In this document: in pieces, positions 24,922 through 35,900 of the stretch
Layout: the number at the start of each line of letters is the position of its first letter
How positions within the stretch are numbered: the stretch's first letter is position 1
Assembly (NCBI RefSeq): GCF_019797745.1
Contig: NZ_VOSI01000004.1
Location: forward strand, 456,089 to 520,088
Source of the DNA: Edaphocola aurantiacus
GTDB taxonomy: Bacteria; Bacteroidota; Bacteroidia; Chitinophagales; Chitinophagaceae
DNA: 64,000 nt
Direction of reading: 5' to 3'
The notes under the pieces: generated by a model
Databases searched by the model: none
What the model was told of the DNA's origin: nothing
What the model saw: only the letters and a program-made list of their open reading frames with translations
Program-made: the position numbers and the translations under genes

Positions 24922-27330
24922 TTATAAACGAATGGTCGCTCCGATTTCTTTTTCGTATTGCTGAATTAATTTTTTCATCATATCGTCCACTTCCTCGTCT
25001 GTAAGGGTTCTGTCATTCAGCTGGAACATAAAGCTCAATGCCATAGATTTCTTATCAGCGCCCAGTTTCTCACTTTCGAAGATGTCGAATAATTCAAATC
25101 CTTTGTATGCATCCCATTTCTGGCCTTGTGCAATTTTAGCCACCTGGTCGTAGCTTACAGCTTTGTCTATTACGAGTGCCAGGTCACGTTTCATTGCCGG
25201 GAATTTCGGTAATTCGCTATACTTGATCTTAGCGGTCTCAGCAGCCTCTACCCAGTTTTTAATATCAGCCTCGATATAATATACCGCTTGTTTGATGTCA
25301 AATTCTTTTAAGCGTTTCGCATCAACAGCAATCGCTTTTGCCAGCACCGTTTTGCCACGGCGCCATTCGATCTGCTGGTCTGTTACTGCTTCCTGGAATT
25401 TCTGTATACCACTGATGGCTAATAATTGTGCTACTATGCCTTTTGCAGTATACACAGAGCTGGCTACAGCCTTGCCCTGCCAGTGTTGCGGAGCACTGTT
25501 GCCGGTAATCCATATACCTAACTTAGCTGTTTGGCTATATTTACCCACTTCAGATTGCGCATATACATTGCCCAGTTCAAACAGCATCAGGTCCTGCTGC
25601 TTACGGTTGATGTTGTAAGACAGTACCTCAAGGCCGCTTTCCATCAGTTCCGGACGCATAACGTCCAGTTCGCTGGAAAGGTTGTTCAGCATTTTTACCA
25701 GGTTAGTATATTCAGGATAATAGTTGCTGTTGGTAATAGAGTTGGTGATGATCTCATTCATCCCGATATGGCATAAATGATTTGCGATCTTCTCCTTCCA
25801 TTTACGGTCAGCCGGCTCCGGGCGCTTGTTTAAAGACATAGAGATCTGGTTCTGCACCGGAACATTGTCCAGTCCATCTATACGCAGCACCTCTTCTGCC
25901 AGGTCAGCAGCCTGGTGTACATCGGCTTTATTGGTAGGGGCAATAACTTCAAAAGTATCGCCATCTTGTTTCGTTTTTTCAAAGCCTAAGGCTTTCAGAA
26001 TATTATCAGTTACTTCCGGGGCAAATGTTTTGCCGCAGAGGGTATTGATGAAATTATAGCTGGCCGTTATCTTTCTGGGTTCCAGCACAGCAGGGTAGAT
26101 GTCCTGTACCGGACCGGCAACCTGACCACCGGCAATTTCCAGGATCAGTTGTACCGCGCGTTTCAGGGCAACCGGAACCATCTGCATATCTACTCCTTTT
26201 TCGAAATGGGTAGCCGCATCAGTTCTCAGTCCATGGTGCATAGAGGTACGACGGATTGTTTTCGGATCGAAATAGGCACTCTCCAGGAATACCTCTGTAG
26301 TGGCATCTGTAATACCCGAACCGGCACCACCGAATACACCGGCAATACAAAGTCCTTTTTCTGCATCACAGATCACCAGGTCTTCGCTGCGCAGCTTGCG
26401 CTCTTTATCATCCAACGCCATGAACGGTGTGTTCTCAGCCAGCTTCTGTACAATGATGCGGGCACCGCTGATGGCTTTGTAGTCAAATGCATGTAAAGGC
26501 TGTCCTAATTCATGCAGTACAAAGTTGGTGATATCGACAATATTATTGATCGGACGTACGCCGATTGCTTTTAAGTTTAATTGTAACCACTCCGGAGACG
26601 GAGCCACTGTAACACCGGAGAGGGTAATGCCCATATATCTCGGACAGGCCACCGTATCTTCAATACTGATCGCTATTGGTAAGGTTACCGCAGTAGTCTC
26701 CGGAATACTTACCGCAGGGTATACGGTTTCGTGTAAGGTACCGGTATGGTGAGTCAGGTAAGCACATACATCGCGTGCTACACCCAGGTGGCTCATCGCA
26801 TCGGTTCTGTTCGGCGTTAAGCCAATAGAAATCGTCTGATCAGCAGCAGAAATGTTGAAGTATGCCGCCGCAGCTTGACCTACAGGAGCATCTTCCGGCA
26901 ATACCATAATACCTGCATGGCCGGTACCCAGACCGATCTCATCTTCGGCACAGATCATACCTTCACTTACTTCTCCGCGGATCTTTGCTTTCTTGATCTG
27001 GAATGCTTCTCCTTCTGTTGGGTGAACCATTGCACCTACGGGGGCAACGACCACATGCTGACCTGCAGCTACATTAGGTGCACCACATACAATCGGTACA
27101 ATATTACCATTACCCAGGTCTACCGTAGTCAGGCTCAGTTTATCTGCATTCGGATGCTGCTCGCGGGTTAATACCTTACCGATCACTAATCCTTCCAGGC
27201 TGCCTTTTACGGCTTCTGCTTTCTCAATTCCTTCTACTTCCAGGCCAATACTGGTCAGGATGTTGCTTAATTCGTCTATTGCTACAGGTTTGGGTAAATA
27301 TTGTGATAACCAGTTGTATGAAATCTCCAT
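24922..27330 (-). CDS. pheT: Phenylalanine-tRNA ligase beta subunit
   Basis: An 802-residue subunit of the alpha2-beta2 enzyme that charges tRNA-Phe. It starts MEISYNWLSQYL, has an EMAP-type tRNA-binding domain at about 40-155, the B3/B4 editing region at about 210-395 (INNIVDITNFVLHELGQPLHAFD), B5 at about 405-480, and the C-terminal anticodon-binding domain at about 705-802 (FPAMKRDLALVIDKAVSYD). Full length. It heads an operon with a coiled-coil protein, DUF6452 and DUF6048. pheS is not in the window. Confidence 0.98.
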   Translation of the reverse strand: MEISYNWLSQYLPKPVAIDELSNILTSIGLEVEGIEKAEAVKGSLEGLVIGKVLTREQHPNADKLSLTTVDLGNGNIVPIVCGAPNVAAGQHVVVAPVGAMVHPTEGEAFQIKKAKIRGEVSEGMICAEDEIGLGTGHAGIMVLPEDAPVGQAAAAYFNISAADQTISIGLTPNRTDAMSHLGVARDVCAYLTHHTGTLHETVYPAVSIPETTAVTLPIAISIEDTVACPRYMGITLSGVTVAPSPEWLQLNLKAIGVRPINNIVDITNFVLHELGQPLHAFDYKAISGARIIVQKLAENTPFMALDDKERKLRSEDLVICDAEKGLCIAGVFGGAGSGITDATTEVFLESAYFDPKTIRRTSMHHGLRTDAATHFEKGVDMQMVPVALKRAVQLILEIAGGQVAGPVQDIYPAVLEPRKITASYNFINTLCGKTFAPEVTDNILKALGFEKTKQDGDTFEVIAPTNKADVHQAADLAEEVLRIDGLDNVPVQNQISMSLNKRPEPADRKWKEKIANHLCHIGMNEIITNSITNSNYYPEYTNLVKMLNNLSSELDVMRPELMESGLEVLSYNINRKQQDLMLFELGNVYAQSEVGKYSQTAKLGIWITGNSAPQHWQGKAVASSVYTAKGIVAQLLAISGIQKFQEAVTDQQIEWRRGKTVLAKAIAVDAKRLKEFDIKQAVYYIEADIKNWVEAAETAKIKYSELPKFPAMKRDLALVIDKAVSYDQVAKIAQGQKWDAYKGFELFDIFESEKLGADKKSMALSFMFQLNDRTLTDEEVDDMMKKLIQQYEKEIGATIRL

Positions 27331-27366
27331 ATGTTTTCAGAAAAAATACGCGTTATAATAAGGTGT

Positions 27367-27374
27367 CAAAGGTA
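27367..27374 (-). promoter_or_regulatory. pheT -7 promoter box
   Basis: TACCTTTG on the minus strand, a perfect TAnnTTTG box 36 nt before the pheT start. The -33 element is not clear. Confidence 0.45.
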
Positions 27375-27502
27375 ATAATTATCGTGCAGATAACAGCGGT
27401 TAAATCAAATTGCGGGCTTTGCCCTATTCAAAAAGATGTTAAAATCGAAAATGTGTTTGTTAATAATTTTTTACCTTTTTTTAAGATATGTATATTTGAA
27501 GG

Positions 27503-28105
27503 ATGAATAATGGGGTAGTGCTAATGACTTTGAGTATGACGGGAGTGTTACTGCAATCTTGCAGTACGGCACAATCGCATCAGAAAAGCATGGCGCAACA
27601 TACAGGTACTGCGCAGAAGAGCACCGGCTTTACTGCTTCCGAATGGAAGCGGGCTGATGGTGTACATCTGATGCCTACCTGGCGCAACCATAAATTACCG
27701 TCGGCTTATGAGGTTTATCATATAGACCCTACGGCAATCAATCGTTTTTTTACTGCTTTTCAGCAGGCAGAACAGGTACAGGCATTTACCATACCCTTAC
27801 CCGAATCTATCGGGCCACAAACATTTACTACTAAAGATGCGGGGATACTCTCAGCAGAGCTCCGCAAAAAATACCCCAACCTCTATAACCTCTCAGGAAA
27901 CACTACTACTAACCTGGCTCATATACGCCTTAACTACGACGGGCAGTATATGACAGCCATGATTACCTATCAGAACAAAACCTTCCTGCTTTCACCATGG
28001 GAAGCTACAAATGGAAGCGTCTACTACTTACTATACAACAAGAACAACACAAACGAAACTAAAAGCCCTTTTGAAAATGGAGAAAAGTCAGAAACAAGTA
28101 AATGA
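27503..28105 (+). CDS. Lipoprotein resembling a metalloprotease propeptide
   Basis: A 200-residue predicted lipoprotein (lipobox LLQSC, Cys20). Residues ~72-181 align by eye, nearly without gaps, with residues ~41-150 of the protease encoded 26 nt downstream, which is its propeptide. Shared landmarks are IPLP (97-100) against IPTP (67-70), AELRKKYPNL against EALQARFPDV, and LNYDGQYMTAMITY then TFLLSP against LDYNTFGLHVMVYD then TFLINP. The catalytic domain is absent. It may be a membrane-held inhibitor or folding helper for the protease; this is inference. The -7 box TATATTTG (27491-27498) lies only 5 nt from the first ATG, so the start could be a later ATG (27524 or 27536). Confidence 0.8.
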   Translation: MNNGVVLMTLSMTGVLLQSCSTAQSHQKSMAQHTGTAQKSTGFTASEWKRADGVHLMPTWRNHKLPSAYEVYHIDPTAINRFFTAFQQAEQVQAFTIPLPESIGPQTFTTKDAGILSAELRKKYPNLYNLSGNTTTNLAHIRLNYDGQYMTAMITYQNKTFLLSPWEATNGSVYYLLYNKNNTNETKSPFENGEKSETSK

Positions 28106-28131
28106 ATAATAAATAAACAACAATTAAAAGA

Positions 28132-30393
28132 ATGAAAAAAATACTTTTAACCGGTATTTTACTGGGTAGCTTTTGTGTTGCCCTTAATGCTCAGGATCAG
28201 TTCTGGGCTACGTCCATGACCGCACGGAATATGGATATTCCTTCTTATGGATTTACCGTTGACCAGCATGCATTACTGCAAACGCTGCAAAAGGCAGGTA
28301 CTTCTAAAGAGCAGGCCGTAAGTATGACAATTCCTACTCCGGACGGGGGCAGAATGGAATTGCTGGTATGGAAAAACAGCTTGATTCCGGAGGCATTGCA
28401 GGCCAGGTTTCCTGATGTGCAAACCTTTGATGCTGTTGTAGCCAATAGTAAGGGTATCAGTGCTAAGTTGGATTATAATACATTCGGCTTGCACGTAATG
28501 GTGTATGACGGCGCACGTACTTTCCTGATCAATCCTACAGAAGGGAGCACTAATGGCTATGCAGCTTTTTATAAGGCTGATGCCAAAAGACAGGTGATTA
28601 TGCCTTGTGTAAATACCGCAGCAGAATCTTCCCTGGTTGCCGGTGCGGAACCGATAAGGGTAGAGGAAGCGAATAGCGGCGTGACGGCGCTGCGTACAAA
28701 TGGTGCTACCCGCAAAACATACCGCCTGGCATTAAGCTGTACCGGCGAATATGCCGTTGCTGTTGCCGGAGCCAATCCGACCAAAGCAGCAGTATTTTCT
28801 GCCATGACGACTTCTATGAACCGTGTAAACGGCATTTATGAAAGAGAGCTGGCGGTGACCATGCAATTTATCCCGAATAATGATACGCTAATCTATACAG
28901 ATCCTGCTACAGATCCGTTTACGGCTAATAATAACGGTGACCAGTTATTATCACAAAACCAAAATAATACAGCTGCTAAAATCAGCAATAACAGTTACGA
29001 TATCGGACACATCTTCAGTACCGGCGGCGGCGGTATTGCTATGCTGGAAGGGGTGTGCCGCAGCAACTTTAAAGCAAGAGGTGTAACCGGCAGTGCAAAC
29101 CCTGTTGGCGATCCTTATGATGTAGATTATGTAGCACATGAGATGGGGCATCAGTTTGGTGCTAACCATACCTTTAATATTTGTAGTGGTACCGAAAATC
29201 AGTCCACAGCATATGAGCCGGGTAGTGGTGCTACCATTATGGCTTATGCGGGTATTTGTGGTACGACCAATAACCTGCAGTCTAATAGTGATGCTTACTT
29301 TCACAGTGCCAGTCTTAATGAGATTGCGATCAGTCTGGCTAATGGTTCGGCTTCTACCTGTGGTACCGCCGCAACCGGTATTTCAGCCCCTGACTTTACG
29401 GTAGATGCTGCCACTGTATATAATATTCCATACATGACACCGTTCGAGTTTGATTTTCCAACGGTAACTCCGGGAAATACAAACAGTGCGCTCACGTATA
29501 CCATCGAGCAATATAACTTAGGTAACTACCAGGAGAATGAAAACCTGGGTTCTGATTTTACAACAGGCCCTGTTTTTAGAAGCATATTTCCTGATACCGC
29601 TACTACCCGTACTTTCCCTAGCTACGCTATCCTGAAATCCGGTATTGTTTCCGGAAAAGGACATCGCCTGTCGAATGGTGCCCGCAGCTATAATTTTAAA
29701 TTCATAGCCAGAGAGGTAAAAGACGGATGGGGAGCAGTAAATGTTTCTGATCAGAACAATAATATCAATGTAATTGCAACGCCAAGACCATTTGCGATTA
29801 TTTATCCTAATACGAACGACAGTATCATCAAAAACAGTGCGACGACAATCTATTGGGATCAGGCGCATACCGGCAGTGCACCGATTAACTGTTCTACTGT
29901 GAATATCTACTTATCTGTAGATACCGGCAGAACGTATCCTATTGTGCTGGCACAAAATGTACCGAATACGGGAAGTGCGCTGGTTAATATCCCGGATATC
30001 ACCAGTACTACAGCAAGGGTAAAAATTAAAGCAAGCAATAATATTTTCTTCTCTGTATCCCGCAGAAATGTGGTGATCGGTAATACCGCAACTGCAGTGC
30101 CGACTATTGATACCGGGGGTACAACCGCAATCAAGGAACTGGCAACCGCAGAAGGCATCAGTATTTATCCTAATCCTGCTACAGATCAGGTAACCATTAG
30201 CTTAAATAAAGAAGCCGGTAATGGTACCATCCAGTTAATGAATATGCTGGGCCAAACGATCTGGACAGAAGAGCTGAGTAGACAACAGGCCAGCAAAACA
30301 GTGCCGGTAGGTCACTTAGGTAAAGGCGTATACTACATTCGTTTTGTGAATACAACCGGAGCAGTATATAACCAGAAACTGGTACTGAGATAA
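28132..30393 (+). CDS. Secreted reprolysin-like zinc metalloprotease with T9SS sorting domain
   Basis: A 753-residue protease. Layout: signal peptide (1-20), propeptide (~41-150), then the M12B/reprolysin-type catalytic domain at about 195-410 with the extended zinc motif HEMGHQFGANH (His336, Glu337, His340, His346) and a downstream Met-turn candidate (GATIMAYAG). A beta-sandwich region follows (~430-655), and a type A T9SS C-terminal sorting domain occupies ~675-753 (SIYPNPATDQVTI; ending YNQKLVLR). It is expected to be exported by Sec, moved by T9SS and cut by a PorU-type sortase. It directly follows the propeptide-like lipoprotein gene. Substrate unknown. Confidence 0.93.
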   Translation: MKKILLTGILLGSFCVALNAQDQFWATSMTARNMDIPSYGFTVDQHALLQTLQKAGTSKEQAVSMTIPTPDGGRMELLVWKNSLIPEALQARFPDVQTFDAVVANSKGISAKLDYNTFGLHVMVYDGARTFLINPTEGSTNGYAAFYKADAKRQVIMPCVNTAAESSLVAGAEPIRVEEANSGVTALRTNGATRKTYRLALSCTGEYAVAVAGANPTKAAVFSAMTTSMNRVNGIYERELAVTMQFIPNNDTLIYTDPATDPFTANNNGDQLLSQNQNNTAAKISNNSYDIGHIFSTGGGGIAMLEGVCRSNFKARGVTGSANPVGDPYDVDYVAHEMGHQFGANHTFNICSGTENQSTAYEPGSGATIMAYAGICGTTNNLQSNSDAYFHSASLNEIAISLANGSASTCGTAATGISAPDFTVDAATVYNIPYMTPFEFDFPTVTPGNTNSALTYTIEQYNLGNYQENENLGSDFTTGPVFRSIFPDTATTRTFPSYAILKSGIVSGKGHRLSNGARSYNFKFIAREVKDGWGAVNVSDQNNNINVIATPRPFAIIYPNTNDSIIKNSATTIYWDQAHTGSAPINCSTVNIYLSVDTGRTYPIVLAQNVPNTGSALVNIPDITSTTARVKIKASNNIFFSVSRRNVVIGNTATAVPTIDTGGTTAIKELATAEGISIYPNPATDQVTISLNKEAGNGTIQLMNMLGQTIWTEELSRQQASKTVPVGHLGKGVYYIRFVNTTGAVYNQKLVLR

Positions 30394-30495
30394 TTGCTTT
30401 TAATGATTATTTCACATAATGAAAGGTTCTTAATTGAGATAAATGGGTTACATTCGTTACGAAAAACTATTTATTCATCTTAAAACATTTTTGTT

Positions 30496-30684
30496 ATGGC
30501 AAACGGAAAAAGAGGCGGATTACTGGCATTAGGCCTGGCCGCAGCAGCTTACTGGATCTGGGGGATGAAAAAAGAAGATAAAGACAAAGTGAAAGAAACA
30601 GTACGTAATGCAGGCAGTCGTATTAAAGATAAATTGCCGCAGGATATTAAAGACAAGCTTCCAAGCTTTGCTTCAAAATCCTAA
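30496..30684 (+). CDS. Small YtxH-like membrane protein
   Basis: A 62-residue protein. After MANGKRGG comes a short hydrophobic segment (LLALGLAAAAYWIWGM), then an amphipathic Lys/Asp-rich helix (EDKDKVKETVRNAGSRIKDKL). This resembles YtxH-type small stress or envelope proteins, but the match is by general character only. It stands alone, 102 nt after the protease gene, with a 44-bp terminator palindrome downstream. Confidence 0.72.
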   Translation: MANGKRGGLLALGLAAAAYWIWGMKKEDKDKVKETVRNAGSRIKDKLPQDIKDKLPSFASKS

Positions 30685-30710
30685 GCTTTTTCAAAAAAAG
30701 CAGTTTAATA

Positions 30711-30754
30711 CATAAAAAGCGCGCCGGACGATATCGTCCGGCGCGCTTTTTATG
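30711..30754. terminator. 44-bp perfect palindromic terminator
   Basis: Two exact 22-nt arms without a spacer, core GCGCGCCGGACGAT and its complement, flanked by A5 and T5. It lies between the YtxH-like gene (+) and rnr (-) and can terminate both. Confidence 0.9.
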
Positions 30755-30760
30755 TGAGAT

Positions 30761-32869
30761 TTATTCTTTGTCCTTTTTTGGTTTTTTAGCCGCTTTCTTA
30801 GCTTTCGGAGGTGCACTTTTAGATGGCCTGGCATTTCTGCCTGCCTTCGCTATAGCTCCGCCATCCTTCGTCTCCTTAGGAACCCTTGGCTTTTGAGAAG
30901 GATCAGCTACGTAAGCAAAGTCGATCTGCTTTCTTTCCAGGTCGGCTCTTACTACCTGTATATTGATTCGGTCACCTATACGGAAACGTTGATTGGTATG
31001 CTGACCCACCAGTGCATAATCACTTTCTATAAATGTAAAGTCATCCCACTCTGTAAGATCGGCAACTGAGATCATACCCTCACATTTATGCTCAATCGTC
31101 TCAGCCCAGAATCCAATAGTAGATACCCCACTGATCAGCGCTTCAAATACATCGCCGATATGTTTGCTCATAAACTCTACCTGTTTATATTTATCAGCAG
31201 TTCTTTCGGCCTCCATTGCTTTACGTTCACGCTCAGAGCAATGGGCACATTTGGCTTCCATTGTTTTATCTGGTTTCACTTCATTGTCAATAACCTCCTG
31301 TACGATACGATGTACCATTACATCCGGGTAACGACGTATGGGAGAGGTGAAGTGACAGTAATCTTCAAAGCCCAATCCGTAGTGCCCAATATTCTCACTG
31401 GAGTAAATGGCTTTTGACATGGTGCGGATACCTAATTGCTCCAGGATATGCTGTTCCGGTTTACCGTGTACATCTTTCAGCATCTGGTTGAACGAACTGG
31501 CAATAGTATCCGGATTATTCAGGTTTAACTTGTAGCCGAATCGTGCTGAAAACTGGGCAAAGTTTGCCAGTTTATCTTCATTCGGAACATCGTGTATACG
31601 ATATGGGAATGGGATAGGGGCGTGGTTTACCTCGCGTTTTCCAACATATGCAGCCACCGTTCTGTTGGCCAGCAGCATAAATTCCTCAATCAGCTGATTA
31701 GCTTCTTTGCTTTCTTTTATAATGATACCAATAGGCACTCCCTGTTCATCCAGTTTGAAGCGGATTTCCTGGGAGGAGAAATTGATGGCTCCTTTGGTAA
31801 AGCGTTCTGCCCGCAGGTTCTGCGCTATACGGTGCATGGTCAGCACTTCCTCAGCATATTCGCCCTGGTCTGTTTCGATGATCTGTTGCGCTTCTTCATA
31901 GGTAAATCTATGATTGGAGTGAATCACGGTACGGCCAACCCAGTATTGTTTCACTTCTCCCTGTTCGTTGATCTGGAAGATCGCCGAGAAGGTAAATTTA
32001 TCCTCGTGCGGGCGCAGAGAGCAGAGCACATTGGAAATATGTTCCGGCAGCATCGGCAATACGCGATCCGGGAGATAAACAGATGTTGCTCTTTCATAAG
32101 CTTCCTTATCCAGTGCAGTGTTAGGGCGTACATAGTGGCTTACATCGGCGATGTGTACCCCCAGCTCGAATGAGCCGTTTTTCAATTTGCGGAAAGAGAT
32201 GGCATCATCAAAGTCTTTGGCATCAACCGGGTCGATGGTGATGGTAAAGATATCCCTGCAATCTTTTCTGCGGGCGATTTCCTCTTCCGGCAGTATATCG
32301 GGCATCGCTTCACTTTCTTTCATCGCTTCGTCCGAAAAACGCAACTGGAATCCATTGTCCAGCAGGATTTCCTTCATCGCGATCTGGTTATCTCTTTCTC
32401 CGGTCAGCAGCTCCACTACTTCACCCTGTGGGTTTTTGTTAGATCCGCTCCAGTCAATGATTTTTACAACTGCTTTATCGCCGGTTTTTCCGCCCTTCAT
32501 GTATTTCGAAGGGATGAAAATATCAAAGTTCACATTGTTTTTATCCGGTATCAGGAACCCGAAGTTCTCAGATACTTCCAGTATGCCGGTGAATTCGTTT
32601 TGTCCGCGCTTCAGCACATCAATTACTTTTCCTTCCGGTCTGCCGCTGCTGCTTATTTTTTCGACAATTACTTCAACGATATCTCCGTCAATTGCGGTTT
32701 TCATGTCATTACTACGGATGAAGATGTCTTTATCCCATCCCTCTACTATTACAAATCCCATTCCGGATTTGACTACTTCCAGTTTACCGGAAACTTTGCG
32801 TCCGGCCAATGGAGATTTTTTCTGTTTTTTCGGTATATATTTCGATTTAGCTTGATTCTTCTTCGCCAT
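30761..32869 (-). CDS. rnr: Ribonuclease R
   Basis: A 702-residue 3'-to-5' exoribonuclease of the RNase II/R family. Cold-shock-like domains occupy about 60-200, the catalytic RNB domain about 205-540 (ITIDPVDAKDFDDAISF with the acidic metal-binding cluster; DRVLPMLPEHISNVLCSLRP; YGLGFEDYCHFTSPIRRYPD), and an S1 domain about 585-670. A Lys-rich tail (PPKAKKAAKKPKKDKE) ends the protein, as in RNase R rather than RNase II. The Lys-rich N-terminus is also typical. Single gene with a terminator downstream. Confidence 0.97.
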   Translation of the reverse strand: MAKKNQAKSKYIPKKQKKSPLAGRKVSGKLEVVKSGMGFVIVEGWDKDIFIRSNDMKTAIDGDIVEVIVEKISSSGRPEGKVIDVLKRGQNEFTGILEVSENFGFLIPDKNNVNFDIFIPSKYMKGGKTGDKAVVKIIDWSGSNKNPQGEVVELLTGERDNQIAMKEILLDNGFQLRFSDEAMKESEAMPDILPEEEIARRKDCRDIFTITIDPVDAKDFDDAISFRKLKNGSFELGVHIADVSHYVRPNTALDKEAYERATSVYLPDRVLPMLPEHISNVLCSLRPHEDKFTFSAIFQINEQGEVKQYWVGRTVIHSNHRFTYEEAQQIIETDQGEYAEEVLTMHRIAQNLRAERFTKGAINFSSQEIRFKLDEQGVPIGIIIKESKEANQLIEEFMLLANRTVAAYVGKREVNHAPIPFPYRIHDVPNEDKLANFAQFSARFGYKLNLNNPDTIASSFNQMLKDVHGKPEQHILEQLGIRTMSKAIYSSENIGHYGLGFEDYCHFTSPIRRYPDVMVHRIVQEVIDNEVKPDKTMEAKCAHCSERERKAMEAERTADKYKQVEFMSKHIGDVFEALISGVSTIGFWAETIEHKCEGMISVADLTEWDDFTFIESDYALVGQHTNQRFRIGDRINIQVVRADLERKQIDFAYVADPSQKPRVPKETKDGGAIAKAGRNARPSKSAPPKAKKAAKKPKKDKE

Positions 32870-32925
32870 AATTATTCGTTTTACTTGTGTATTGTCCTCC
32901 GGGGTAAAGGTACAGTCTAAATTTA

Positions 32926-32959
32926 ATAAAAAAAGACCATCAGAGGATGGCCTTTTTTA
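32926..32959 (-). terminator. Terminator after porU2
   Basis: On the minus strand an imperfect stem built on GGCCATC/GATGGTC with flanking A and T runs. It lies immediately after the porU2 stop. Confidence 0.75.
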
Positions 32960-35900
32960 TTAACGCATTATATACAGTTTCCCGTAACCGTTCTTGAAGA
33001 ACTTATCTACTGCATTATTTTTGTTCAGTTCAATATCCTCTCCCTGACTATTGTTGGTGATTACACGGTACAGGTACACGCCATTACCCAGCAATTGACC
33101 ATACTGGTCTCTTCCGTCCCATCGGTAATCAGTGATATTTCTGCCGATATGGAGGTTGCCCAGTTCAGACTTCGTGATCTCTTTTACAACTTTACCGGTA
33201 ACCGAAATAATCTGGATTTTGAACTGGCTTGGTATCTCTGAGCCGGTCATGGTAAACACAAATTGTGTTGCTGTAGAGAACGGGTTAGGATAGTTCAGCA
33301 CATTGGTGATGGTTGGTTTGTTAAACACCACGAATCCGATTTCATATTTCTTGTTGGTTGCCCCAACCGTGTTGCCGGCTTTATCTTTGGCCGCCACCTG
33401 GATAGTATAAGTATTGTCCGCCAGTGTTGGTCTGTATTCAATATAGGCCTCATTCTTACCATTGCTTTCCGCAGGAATGAACTTACAGATTGTACCATCA
33501 AACGGAATGGTTACAAAAGTCGGGTCCGTTTCACTATTCATACTCAATTGGATCAATGCCGTATCATTGATCAGGTTATGTTTGTTTTCATCCTTCAGTA
33601 AAATACGGATCAGCGGTCGGGCCGACACTATATCTTTATTCAGGATGTGTACCCCGTCAAAGGTTACATCCATGATCGGGTTGATCAGGTCTGACTGCAC
33701 TTTGAATGGAAGATAGCCCAGGTTGTTCGGATGATATTCTTCCGGCTGGTCCTGATCAGGATTCGCCTCAACATACAATACATTTTTACCGGAATAAGCT
33801 GAAGGGTTGTACTGGAACTGGGCTACCAGCGTATCGCCTGCTGCTAAAGGTTTGTACCGTACCGAAGCCAGAGTATGGGTTACGTTGCTGGCATCAATAA
33901 GTTTGTATCGTACCAGCATGCTATCCATCGGCAGATGACTGATATTCTCAATACCCAGTTTCAGAGACAGTTGCTCTCCCTGCTGAATAGAATCTTTGAA
34001 TTCCATGGCTACCAGCTGATTCAATGCTGCCTCTGGTAAAGGTGTATACAGTACACGCCAGTAGCGCAGATCAGAAGGGGTAGACAAGGTACTATCCTTG
34101 GTATACCATTCCATACGCAGCTTTTTGTACTGTGCAGCATCGATACCGCTAAGGGAAGTATCCATATTCATAGTAGAAAATAATAAGGTCTCTGTTGCAA
34201 AATCCGGTCCGGAGAGTCCATATACATTTACAGAATTACTGTCATAGTCCAGGTGGTTATCTCTCGATTTTATCTGCCACAGCAGTTTCGTCCATGACTT
34301 GGCAGGTCCGATCACTACACTGTTCATATTACCATTATCATCGTACGAATTGAAATCGCGGTCAATATCAATTTTGGAATCGGGCAGAGCACCGACCACC
34401 TGCGATGGAACAAATGCCTGATAGCCCTTACGGCCAAAAAATATAAAAGGCTTACGACTTGTAAATTGGTCGATTTCTGTGAAACCCAGGCTTTTTACTT
34501 TATGGTACAAAGACTGTCCGCTACCATAGGTGAGTGTATCGTTCATCCAGGTATCAATATACGTTTCTCCAGAGGTTGTCGTCATAATTGATTTCATCAT
34601 TACATAAGTCCCGTCCGGTATACTCTGGATAAAATCCATTGCACTTTTACGCCCCTGAGCAGTCGTAGTCGGGAACTCGATATGATACATACGGTTTAAA
34701 CATACTGGAGTGCTGCCCGGATACTGACCTGTATTGACTGTTGCGGTAGCTGTGAGCGGACTGATCAGTACAAATTGTACCCCTCCTTCAAATACACAAC
34801 CGGCATTACCCAGGTTGATATTATTCAGGAAGTTTGAGCTATATGTCGAACTAAAACCGAATACCTGGTTTAATACTCGTAAATTATTATCCTTGGCTCC
34901 GAATTCAAACTGAGGATTAGCTTCTGTTAAGTCCAGTCCTACTCTTGTGTTTTTGGCATACTGATAGTAATGCGACTGGTTCCATCCATCAGAACCATTG
35001 GCCAGGTAGATGAATGAACTATTGTTCCATACATACTGTCCATTAATTAAGGTGTCAATGGTCGTGCGCCAGTAATACACTGTACTGTCTGCCATCTGGA
35101 AGGGAACCGTCCACTTGATTACACCACCCATACTTGTAACATTCTTAGTCTGCTTCATCGGACTGTTGAATCGCTCTGTAGTATCCAGTTCCATGATAAA
35201 ACGTGTCTCATGCAGGAATGGATTGAGGGTAGAGGCCTTCAGCTCAATATTCTGCTGATGTACGATGGAAAAGTTGTAGGGATATACGGGGGTAAGGTTG
35301 TTTTCAGAAATATACAGTTGCAGAGTAGCGCTATTGTTGGCAAATGAAATCTCATCATAGACCTCATTTTTATTGATGCGTATGGTATAATTGTTCAGGC
35401 CAACATCAGTAAGTGGATTGACAGGCACATTGAACGACAGTTGTTGCTGATTCAGGATCTTTACTTTTATGGAGTCCTGGAACAGCACTACAGAAGAACC
35501 TACTTTCGTATGGGTCAGGTATACATATACAGAATCATTGATCGCTTTTCCGAGGTTATATACTGTTGCCCTCAGGGTAAATGTATCGATAGTTGTATTG
35601 ACAATAGCCGGGTTGCTGGATAAAAGCGATTCGTCTACATAGTAGTCCGGTTTGTCAGGATTGTATACAGATAAGCCCGGATCACCTTGCAGCAACATAT
35701 TCTGCGAGTGAATAGAGGTGAAAATATTGCCGGGATTTACATTCTGCAGATTTTCAATATTGCTACGGTATTGCTGGCCCAGCGTTTTGCCGTAATTTTT
35801 ATACGCAAAATTCTGGTACATCCCCCTCATATAATTAGCCAGGTAGCTGGTCCATCCGAAGTTATCGCAGGCAATCATAGCAATAGAGCCACCATTAGGC

